In this document: positions 7,671-17,571 of the stretch, in pieces
Numbering within the stretch: the stretch's first letter is position 1
Layout: every line of letters starts with the position of its first letter
Assembly (NCBI GenBank): GCA_000697475.1
Contig: JNEU01001133.1
Span: forward strand, 1 to 54,088
DNA length: 54,088 nucleotides
Reading direction: 5' to 3'
DNA from: Lichtheimia corymbifera B2541
Taxonomy: Eukaryota > Mucoromycota > Mucoromycetes > Mucorales > Lichtheimiaceae
The notes under the pieces: model-generated
What the model was told of the DNA's origin: nothing
What the model saw: only the letters and a program-made list of their open reading frames with translations
Databases searched by the model: none
Program-made: the position numbers and the translations under genes

Positions 7671-10363
7671 ATGGCGGACAAGAGTTCAGAAGAAGAGATT
7701 GCACGTCTTAAAGACGAGCTCAATGAAGCGATCCAGTCGAGGGAACAGAAAATGGAAAAGGAGCGAGGTGTCATGCGAGGACTTGTGGACAAGATCAGGA
7801 CCTTGACAGAAGAACGAGACGAATGGACACAAAAGTACAATGATGCAGTACAGCAATCCAGTCAACAGGAGAATGGGACAAAGCAAGTGGCATCACTCAA
7901 GAACCAAGTCGAAGAATTGTTGTTGGAGAAGGAAGAGTCCAAGAAGAGCTTGTTGCACTTTATGAAGAAAGCTGACGAAGCTGAACGAGCGCTTGCTGAT
8001 GCTACAACCAGTCAACAACAACAGGATCAGATGGCAGCATTACAGAGCAAAGTGGATACTTTGGAAGCATCGATCAAAGAGGCAGCAACCGACCACGAAC
8101 GTATATTGAAAGAGGAAAAGGAGAAATTGATCAGCGAACACGAGCATGCTTTGGAGGACGAGAAGAAGAAATGGACAACCGAGCATGAACGTATGTTGAA
8201 AGAGGAAAAGGATAAATTGATCAGCGAACACGAGCATGCTTTGGAGGACGAGAAGAAGAAATGGACAACCGAGCATGAACGTATGTTGAAAGAGGAAAAG
8301 GATAAATTGATCAGCGAACACGAGCATGCTTTGGAGGACGAGAAGAAGAAATGGACAACCGAGCATGAACGTATGTTGAAAGAGGAAAAGGATAAATTGA
8401 TCAGCGAACACGAGCATGCTTTGGAGGACGAGAAGAAGAAATGGACAACCGAGCATGAACGTATGTTGAAAGAGGAAAAGGATAAATTGATCAGCGAACA
8501 CGAGCATGCTTTGGAGGACGAGAAGAAGAAATGGACAACCGAGCATGAACGTATGTTGAAAGAGGAAAAGGATAAATTGATCAGCGAACACGAGCATGCT
8601 TTGGAGGACGAGAAGAAGAAATGGACAACCGAGCATGAACGTATGTTGAAAGAGGAAAAGGATAAATTGATCAGCGAACACGAGCATGCTTTGGAGGACG
8701 AGAAGAAGAAATGGACAACCGAGCATGAACGTATCTTGAAAGAGGAAAAGGAGAAATTGACAGCAAAGATGGATCAACTCACTGCCGAGCATTCAGAGAG
8801 TGTTAGTCAACTTGACCAAGCAGCTGCATCCACCGTCGACCATCAACAGCAATTAAACGAAGCGCGTGACACTATTCAATCATTGGAACAAAAGTTGAAG
8901 GATAAAGAGGAATCAGTCAAAGTCGCCAAAGATATGCTACACGAGCGTGACATGGAATTGGATACTGCGCGTAAACAAGTCGATACGTTGCGTGCTTCAC
9001 AAAGCGAATTGGAAGACAAGTCAAAAAAGTACGTCAATGTATTGAGCAAGACCAAGAAGCAGATTTTGAAGCTGGAAAAGGAAAAGGCAGATGCGGTTGA
9101 GGAGATGAATACCATTCGAGAGCAGCTGTCTGCAGCAGAATCATCCAACGACACACTCAAAGAGAATATCAAGCGATTGGAGACCAACGTGGGCCAGCTG
9201 GAGGATGATGTCAATAAGCTGAATGGGAGATTACACTCGAATGAATCAGAAATGACTATTCTACGCAAGGAACGTAAAGAAGCCGTGGATGCCAAAAACA
9301 GAATGTTCGATGAATTACAAATCAAGCAGGCCGAATTCGAGAGCTCACAAAACTTGGCAGAGTCTTTACAGCACCAGTTGACCGAGAGTGAACGACAACT
9401 GAAGGAAGTCAATGAGCGTATGGCAGCAATGGAAGAATATCAAAGCATGGTCGAGGAATTGAGAAGGGAATTGGATGACAACAAGAAACGATTTACCAAG
9501 GAGAAGGAAAAGTGGGCAACAGAGTTGGATGATTGCAAGTCGCAGTTACAGAGCGCCAAAACCAATGGTGAATCAGCACATTCAAAGGTTGAGCAATTGA
9601 ATCAGCAAATCAAGTCTCTCAATGGCGAGCTCGACTCTGTACGTGATGATTTGAGTGTCAAGACCAAAGGACTTCAAGTATTGGAAGGAGACAAGGAAGC
9701 ATTACTGGAGCGCATTGATGATTTGGAAGCTGATTTGGAAAAGAGCGTACAAGATCGAGATAATGCACAAGATGCCATGGTAAATATCATCCCTCATCAC
9801 GTGTTAAAGTACCCGCATTGATCCATGAATCTTACTTTGATACAGAAAAAGCTCGAGGAAAAGGTCCAGAATCTCGAACAGGCCAAGAATACCCATGATA
9901 AAGAGCTGGAATCTCTACGGGTGCGTGAAGGACATTTGAAGACATTGAACAAGGCAAGTACTGGTACAGAGGATCGTAGAAACATTTAGGCTGGTGTGCT
10001 AATACTATTGAACATAGACTCTCAAAGACGAAGTACGCAAGCTTTCAAAGAATGTGTTAGCCGAGTCACAGCAGCAGCAACAACAACAGCAAGCTTCTAG
10101 AAGCAGTAGTCCTGCAGAACCATCTTCACCTGCTCCTGCACCAGCCGTCAAAACCAAAGAAGACGAGATCAATCTTGAATACCTTAGAAATGTTATACTA
10201 AAATTCCTCGAGAATAAGCCAACACGTGTAAGTATGTGTTCAAGGACCGTCATTGACATGAGCTTAATTTTTTTGTGTAATTTAGGCACAATTGATCCCT
10301 GTATTAACCATGATGCTAAAGTTCAGCCCTGAAGAGATCAGGCGATTGCAAGCCAAAGCATAG
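7671..10363 (+). CDS. IMH1: GRIP-domain golgin (Imh1-type coiled-coil tether)
   Basis: Exons 7671-9779, 9846-9953, 10018-10227 and 10286-10363 give 834 residues. Almost the whole protein is a heptad-rich coiled coil. The C-terminal GRIP domain (about 790-834) contains NLEYLRNVILKFLENKP with its conserved tyrosine, and ends LKFSPEEIRRLQAK. GRIP golgins bind Arl-type GTPases at the trans-Golgi and tether vesicles. Residues about 142-363 are seven near-identical 30-residue repeats. A polyglutamine and Ser/Pro linker precedes GRIP. Intron 2 (9954-10017) uses a GC donor (AAG|GCAAGT), which is required for frame. ATG at 7671 was chosen because it is the first in-frame ATG. The gene faces GMPPA tail to tail. 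Confidence 0.9.
8091..8760 (+). repeat. 90-bp coding minisatellite (about 7.4 units)
   Basis: The block containing AGAAGAAGAAATGGACAACC recurs at 8161, 8251, 8341, 8431, 8521, 8611 and 8701, an exact 90-bp period. Internal units look identical; the first and last differ slightly (for example GAG for GAT in the lysine-rich part). Each unit encodes 30 residues of charged helix, so unit number changes coil length without changing frame. Confidence 0.95.
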
Positions 10364-10995
10364 AGGACTCACAACTCCCCACCCCACTTCCAATACACAT
10401 AGAATATAATTTTACACACTTTACTTGTTCAAATACATCCCATCATGCCGCTTTTAGGTTGTCTCTCCATGGACTTGTCTATATTGATTATAAGGATATG
10501 AGAGGAGAGAAAGAAAAAGTGCTTATGGTAAATAGTTGGAGACGACTTTTACATGCGCAAGAACCTCATTATGCATACGCATCTCGGTTGGACATGTCAT
10601 ATTCGTGAGAACATGGGCTATAGATTGCATGTGAGTTTCTCCTTCCCAAGGAGATCAAAGTCTGCAGGCACATGAAACGGAAATTGGGTAGCAGTAATGG
10701 GGTAATCAAACACAATAATGCGCATAGAGAATCATGCTGTGCAACATTTGTGTGCGATCAATAATTTTGATCCCGATACTTGCCTTGGGCTGATCACTCG
10801 TGGTGATTCACTCATGCGATCCCAGCAACACATGCAAAAAATGTAATCGAGTGTTCCACAATGTATATTTCTTTACCCCTGACTGAATCAAGGTACAGAT
10901 CACAGATCCAAGGTTATGGTATGAGATTGAACCGCTGGTGTAATGTTTTTAAAGATGATCAAGTCTTTATGTATGCATATGTTTTTTGGGGTGTT
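10364..10995. other. Convergent 3' flanks, golgin and GMPPA
   Basis: There are 632 bp between two tail-to-tail genes. No conserved frame, tRNA or repeat was recognised. Confidence 0.6.
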
Positions 10996-12596
10996 TTACA
11001 TAAGGATCTCGCTATGGTATGATGATTTGAGCTCCTTGTGAGGAAGAACGATACAATTGCGTACGATAGTTTCGTCCATCACAGAAACCTCCTTGCCTGT
11101 AGAGGGATAAAAAAGTCAGCAACTCGATAAAAAAATATCAAACGACATATATACCTAAGATAGTAATGCTCTGGCTCTTGACACCATTCTTCATCATATC
11201 AATATTGTGATCACCAGCAGGGCTACCTTCCACTCTAGCCCAAGCACCAATCTTGCTGTTCCATCCAATGACCGAATGTAAGATACAGCTAGCAGTCTAC
11301 ATTGTGCGTGTGAGTGAGTATAAAGTGTACATCATTACACGAGAATGACTTACACCAATCTGGACATTGTCGAGGATGATGGAATCCTTGATACGGACGC
11401 CTTTACCGATGGTGACACGTGGGCCGATCGACACGTTTGGACCAATCTTTCAAATTGTCGATCCCCGACACATTAGTACGTGTGTGACCATAGAGATACG
11501 CCCGTTGTTTAGTTTTACCTTGGCTGTGGGATCCACATGTGCTGATGGATGAATATAAACTGCACCAATGATTTCGGGCCCATCCGGTTTTTGTTGTGCG
11601 AGCTTTTCAGGGCAATCCTTTGCCATTTGTTCGAGATAAGCTGCATTGGCAGGGATCGAAGAACTAGCATGCACTAATTAATATATTTCCCACAATCCTA
11701 TCATCGACATATTACTTACCCAGCTGTCTTGATTTGACGCCAAAACTTTTCGGTGATGGAAACATAGAGTTTGTGTTGTTGGGATAGAGGACGCAACAAA
11801 TCTTGCTCAAGACGTAAACGATCATCGGAGGGTGTCCAAAGGTAATCATTTTCTTCCATGGAATCCTTTTTGCGATCAATGGCCTTCTTCATCTCGTTGA
11901 AAACTGAAGTATCAAACAAGTACACGCCACATGAAATAGTGTCTGAAATAAATGTCTCTGGCTTCTCGACATAATGCATGACTTCATTGGTGCCTGGTTT
12001 AGCAATCAAACAACCATACTTGGTGGCTTGCTCGCGAGGTACCTAGCAACACGTGGTTGTTGGTTAGCATATACGATGAGGCATTTGGAGGATTTTGAAT
12101 ACCTTTGTACCAAGCATAGTGCATACGCCACGATGTTTCATATGAGCATCGATCATTTCATTCAAGGGGAAAGAGCAAGCGATATCGACATTGATGACGA
12201 AAAACTGCTCAGGGTTGCCACGAAGGATCTCATCTCTAAAGTGATAAAGACCACCAGCAGTACCAAGCTCTTGATACTCGCGAAGATAGCTATTGGAGAT
12301 CATCATTTAGTTGGTTATTGAATGAGATAGATAGATAGATAGAATACTTGCCGAATATTCAAGCTGGGGAACTCGTTTGCAGCATCATCGACAAAGCGGG
12401 AAAAAACATTATCTTCAAAGAAGCCGATAATAAGAACTTCTTTAAGGCCTTCGACTTTTGTAAGAGCGGCCAAATGATGAGAGATGATGGGAGCACCGGC
12501 GACAGGGAATAAAGGTTTTGGTACGTCGAGAGACAAAGGACGGAAGCGAGTGGCTCTGGAAGGACCACCAACGAGAATGACGGCTTTCAATGACAT
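10996..12596 (-). CDS. GMPPA: Mannose-1-phosphate guanylyltransferase-like, alpha type (GMPPA)
   Basis: Exons in transcript order are 12596-12352, 12289-12103, 12042-11720, 11663-11519, 11446-11354, 11296-11155 and 11096-10996, giving 411 residues (the family is about 420). The N-terminal nucleotidyltransferase fold has GGPSRATRFRPLS and PKPLFPVAG. Later markers are LGTAGGLYHFRDEI, NVDIACSFPL, ATKYGCLI, HYVEKPETF and ISCGVYLF. The C-terminal half is a left-handed beta helix with hexapeptides (IGPNVS, IGPRVT, IGKGVR) ending VLPHKEL. GMPPA is the regulatory partner of the catalytic beta subunit in GDP-mannose synthesis, used for N- and O-glycans and wall mannan; here it may act in that way. The signature loop has Ala where Gly is common (RAT for xGT). 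Intron 1 has a GC donor (CG|GCAAGT). Confidence 0.93.
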
Positions 12597-12844
12597 GATG
12601 AGGAAGAAACACGAGCTAAGACCGATACAATTCAACGCGTGTGGCAAGTTCGTAGATGATTGGGCTACTCACCTACCTGTTCAGGCTGCTTTGCATGAGG
12701 TACCCAAATGGCAGCACAAATTGTTCTTTTCCTCTTTCTTTTCACACACACATATACACTCACTCACTCTTTTACTCTCTCTCTCTCTCTCTCTCACTCT
12801 CACTCCCTCTCTCCCGCCTCTCCTTTTCTTCCTCTTTATATATA
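12597..12844. promoter_or_regulatory. Divergent promoter, GMPPA and LIM gene
   Basis: A 248-bp head-to-head spacer containing a CT microsatellite at 12775-12795 and a long pyrimidine tract immediately before the LIM gene start. No TATA box that decides a start was seen except TATATATAA at 12837-12845. Confidence 0.55.
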
Positions 12845-14983
12845 ATGAGTAGCAGGGTCATGGCATCCAGTGATCGCATCTCTCAAATCCTTCCTACTGT
12901 CAAATGCTCGGATTGTGGTGAGGACGTGCAGATCCGCAAGCTTGGCGAGCACGTTTGTTCCAATATGCCCGCTGTTCCACCGTTGCCTATGCTTCCTCTA
13001 CGTCAAGGTACACATATCATCATTCTATCTCTATTCTAATAATTGCAATGTAAGTATCGTACCGGGAATTGGAGTGTGTGTGTTTCATCAATCCAGTAAC
13101 ACGAGAAAAAGGCTAATCAACGTGTTACAATAGTAACAGGATTTAGTAGATAAAGGCATGAATCGAATGGCACCGTCATCAAAATCCCCTACATCCTCAT
13201 CAGCAAGTGGAAGCCCCTTGGCAAGTCCCAAAGGTAGTCAGCATTCATATGACAGAAACTATCATCCGGAACCCGTGACACCTCCATATTATGGAATGGC
13301 GCCAGATCGCCGACGTCCTTCTCTCAGGGATCAACAGCAACAACAACAACAATCATACCGTGGATACGGCTCATCTTCTCCACCACCACCTTTACGTGAA
13401 GATAGTCTACGCAGTGACGATGATCCTTATTACCGTAGCAGCCCAAAAACTCCCACTTTCAAGTATTCCGATCAGTATCCCAGACCGTATCCTAGCAACA
13501 GTACCAGCCCTGCACCTCCTTCTTCGAATGATAGGTGAGTTTAAATTTATGCATCATGTTATTAGCAAATCCATACTCATGTATCCACCTATAGAGGAAT
13601 CGGTGGTTCTCCCAGAACAGCATATGCTCCACGAAATGATTATGATTATGACAGAGGTATGGTATGATGGGATTGGTTCATAAAGGTAATTTACTCACAT
13701 AGGTATACAGGATACTCTCCTTTGGACAAGTACAGCAATGGCAGCAGTGATCGACTTGGCAACGGCGGCGGCGGTGGTGGTGGTGTTAGTGGCGGCAATG
13801 GTTCATTGGATACATTGATGGCTGACCTGATGAGCAGTCTGGGTAGTGATATCCACGACACTGACCGACGACCTTCAGCTTCATCACGCCATGCCAGTGA
13901 CACCTGTACTGCTTGTGGAGATGAATTCGATTATCGTGACGATGTGGTCAATCACCATAACCAGGTATGGCTATATACAATGGTCTCCTTTGTGTGCACC
14001 ATTTTGCTCCTTCTCCTCCTTCTCCCTAGTATCAATGAAAATCTCACACACATTATTGTCTCCATATAGTACTATCACAAGACATGCTTCAATTGCCAAA
14101 TGTGCCGTGCTACTTTTGATCGTTCTCGACCCTGTTACGAACACAATGGCAAACTTTATTGCGAACGCGATTATAATGTGGTCAAGAAACGAATCGTATG
14201 CTCTGGATGGTATTTATATATTCATATTCTTTTCTGCCAAAGTAATCATGTGACTCAAAGTAAAAGAATATCTCCAGCGACCGACCTATCACCTCCAATG
14301 TGAATGCCATCAAGGTCATGGGCAGATACTATCATCCTGGTCATGTAAAATGCTACCATTGCTATGAACCACTGGACGAAAGGACAGGATACAAGGAACA
14401 TCAAGGTCATTTGTATTGTCGTTCTGATTTCAAGAGCTTATTCCTACCCATGTGCCGTGCTTGTAATCGCCCGGTTGAGCGAGAGGCTGTTTCTGCCATG
14501 GATGGCAAATTGCAAGGCAAATGGCATCTTGAATGCTTTGGATGTCATGTAAGTAAAGCAGTATATATATATTCCTGTAGCTTGCTTTACTCACTTTTTT
14601 TGCTAGATTTGCCATGAAGAATTCCCTGATAATACCTTTTACGTATTTGAAAATGCACCCTATTGCAAACGACATTATCATCAACTCAACAACTCCTTGT
14701 GCCGGACATGTGATGATCCAATTGAAGGCCCATGTGCACAGACCATTGAAGGCTGGAGGTTCCATCCAGAATGTTTCCGATGCAATGTATGTCCTCTCGC
14801 TTCTCTACAATGCCACTATGACTTTTCATCTAACAAAGTACTTTATAGGTATGCCGATGTGCCATTACCGATGTTTACTACATGTTTGAACGTCGTATCT
14901 ATTGTGAGACCCACATTCGACAACTCCAAAGACAACGCAACATTAGAGCCGAGAAAAGAAGAACCCAATTCGGTCGTATCTAG
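12845..14983 (+). CDS. PXL1: Paxillin-like protein with LD motif and four LIM domains
   Basis: Exons 12845-13007, 13147-13534, 13595-13656, 13711-13964, 14070-14209, 14278-14548, 14607-14786 and 14849-14983 give 530 residues. A small C-x2-C...H-x-C knuckle sits at about 20-38. Then comes a Ser/Pro/Tyr-rich, polyglutamine and polyglycine disordered region, and an LD motif LDTLMADL near residue 237. LIM1 starts near C270 (CTAC...HKTCFNCQMC), LIM2 at CSGC (with His as fourth ligand, HPGH), LIM3 at CRAC and LIM4 at CRTC; each ends C-x2-D or C-x2-H. LD plus tandem C-terminal LIM domains is the paxillin architecture. In yeasts the relatives act at the cytokinetic ring and in Rho/actin control. That role is inferred. 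Confidence 0.88.
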
Positions 14984-15394
14984 TAATAACAATATCACCA
15001 CCCACCACCCACCACATTACCAATTTACATCCTTGTGCTTTCATAATACGCAATTCCTTTTTTACATTTACTTTTACCGATGAACATGATATGTGTGCTC
15101 AGTGATGGAGTTTACTAATATCGTTAATGATGTGGATAGTTTATGCACATTTCCTCTGAACGACCATGAATAGAATCAACATGATGAAACGAGATACCAC
15201 TGCACTTTTGTCAAGAAATGATAAATTGTTGGAAGAATTGTTAAATGTGAGTAAATGGGTTGGGAAGAAAAGAGAGAGAAAAAGAGAGCGTATATGATGT
15301 TGATATTCGTAATGTCATTGTGAGTGAGTGTGTTTGTGTTTGTGTAGTGAGTGTGGCGTGTGAGTGTGAAGATTGGGTTTGTTTGTGTGTAAGT
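14984..15394. other. Convergent 3' flanks, LIM gene and 14-3-3
   Basis: A 411-bp tail-to-tail spacer. A short plus-strand frame from 15181 (MMKRDTTALLSRNDKLLEE...) looks helical and ends at a possible donor, but no gene could be built from it. Confidence 0.5.
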
Positions 15395-16680
15395 CTACTT
15401 GGATTCTTCAGTAGCCTCGCCCTCATTTTGTTCGCCCTTGTTGTCAGTATCTGCAAGGTTAAAAAGAAAAAGAGAAATTTTAGTTTCAACCATATATTGA
15501 ACCTTTTTTTTTTGACATTTACCTTGCAAATCAGAGGTCCAAAGGGTCAAGTTGTCTCTCAGCAGCTGCATGATAAGAGTGGAATCCTTGTAAGACTCTT
15601 CAGAAAGGGTGTCGAGTTCGGCAATAGCGTCATCAAAGGCTTGCTTGGCCAAGTGGCAAGCACGATCGGGTGAGTTGAGAATCTCATAGTAGAAAACGGA
15701 AAAGTTGAGAGCCAAGCCAAGACGAATAGGATGGGTAGGAGCCAACTCGGTTTGGGCCACATCAGTAGCGGTCTTATAGGCTTCATGAGCTTGAGTAGCA
15801 GATTCCTTGCGAGCCTCACCAGTCAAAAACTCGGCCAAGTAACGGTGGTAATCACCCATCCTATCAAAACATGTCAATAACCCAATCACTTTTTGTCATT
15901 CCATTTACTTACATCTTGTAGTAAAAGACCTTGGATTCACCACCTTGAGCGTTAGGGATCAAGTTATCCTTCAAGACACTCAAAATATCGGAGCAGACAT
16001 CCTTAAGTTCATTCTCGATCTTTTGACGGTAGACCTTGATCTTTTCCACCTGAGCGTTGTTGCCCTTGCTCTCCTCCTTTTGTTCAATGGAAGATACAAT
16101 ACGCCACGAGGCACGACGAGCACCAATCACGTTCTTGTAAGCAACGGACAACAAGTTGCGTTCTTCGACAGTCAATTCAACACCCATCTGGAAACGATCA
16201 TGTTTTGTGAGTAAACGTGATGCTGCAGATCCCTTTTTTTTATCATACCTTAGCAACGTCCTTGGTGTATTGGACCATTTCTATTATAAACCTTGATTAA
16301 TACATGTTGATTCATGCTACAATGTAATGGATGAATGATGCAATGGGGTTGCTTACCGTCGTAGCGCTCAGCTTGCTCGGCCAACTTGGCCATGTAGACA
16401 TCGTTCTCGCGTTCCTATGATATGCATAAAGTGTTTGAGTATAATCATTCTTCGATAAAAGACGCTCATCTTTGTCACACACGCCATGCAAGGCCATCCC
16501 GAAGACGACAATGGGTTGCTACTGCTATACAATGTGCAATAGGAATGACGCGCACTTTTTCAGATGACTGCGCCATCCGTAGCATCCAGACAGCGCATGT
16601 TGTCTCGGTGACCAAGATGTTGACTGGGAAACAAGACGAGTAAAAAAGAAATGACAGTAAGAGACACTTACAGAAGCCAT
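15395..16680 (-). CDS. BMH1: 14-3-3 protein
   Basis: Exons 16680-16672, 16414-16357, 16280-16249, 16187-15913, 15860-15523 and 15450-15395 give 255 residues, the usual length. Signature stretches are [45 protein letters not shown] and [15 protein letters not shown], followed by a short acidic tail. These cytosolic dimers bind phospho-Ser/Thr motifs and regulate signalling, metabolism and morphogenesis. The first coding exon is only nine bases (Met-Ala-Ser), and the first intron (16415-16671) is 257 nt, about four times the local norm, so it may hold regulatory sequence. The KM-KGD junction common in the family reads KMMGD here. Confidence 0.97.
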
Positions 16681-17571
16681 CTTGAAAGTAAGGTCGGTTT
16701 TTGGGAGATAGAAGGAAAAAGGGACAAAACGCGCGAACTTTTTTTTCTCTGTGGTTGGTGGTCGGGATCTGTATTTTGATCTTGTCTCTCGTCCACTACC
16801 AAGCCAAAGTAGACATGCTTGTTGGTTGCACAAAATGACCATTCGTTAGGTCATTCATCATCCACTCCCGCTATTATCAATATAACAATGACGCATGTTA
16901 CCATCTTATAAAATCACAGCATCCTTGCGATGAAACCTTTTGCAGTAGCCTGGGAAAATTCCATAGTGGCAGGAATCCCATCTCCCAGATAGTCAACCTA
17001 TTCCTCCCATTCATTGGGTCTATTTCAGGTCATTCTAGTCGATGCAGGGGTTAATGGGTGTCTATCGGATTACAATAAAAGAGATCAATAGGGTAATTCT
17101 GCATGTCGATTCCTATCGTTCATCACGCGATTTGGTCATTGTTTACGTCATCCTGTAGCTTAACCATATTTTCCTTCCCATTCTAAATAACGACGATAGT
17201 AAAGACATGCATGTCTTGGTAACCATGACCACGGGTTATTATGTGGTGCCATGGAAACGCACCAGGGACAACTGTCAACATTTCCTACCATGAAACGAGC
17301 TCGTGACTAACCAGGATACGGCGTTTTCTTTCTGCATACGAATACTGAAGCAGTAAATGAACCAAAATGCAGTGATGAAATTAAGCGACGTCTATCTCAA
17401 ACTCTGCAACTATGTTGACTCATGAAAGGGGGGAGTTGAATTCTTATAAAGGGATACTGAATTGTGTTGATAATGGGAAAACGTTGATTATTACCATGCA
17501 TACAGGGTACACTACTACAAATTCCCCTGGAGTTGCGTATTGAAACGCATACAGTGTATGGCTAGATTACT
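16681..17571. other. 14-3-3 upstream region and beta-glucosidase 3' flank
   Basis: There are 891 bp with no recognisable gene on either strand. It should contain the 14-3-3 promoter and the GH3 terminator. A short inverted pair, GCGTATTGAAACGCATAC, occurs near 17535. Confidence 0.55.

Noticed and set aside
8040..8792. 250-codon minus-strand frame opposite the golgin repeat
   Set aside because: It is the shadow of the 90-bp repeat: one stop-free unit copied seven times. The sense strand encodes a clear coiled coil.
15181..15250. Helical-looking short frame MMKRDTTALLSRNDKLLEE...
   Set aside because: No upstream or downstream exon could be joined and it sits in a short convergent spacer; kept only as a note.
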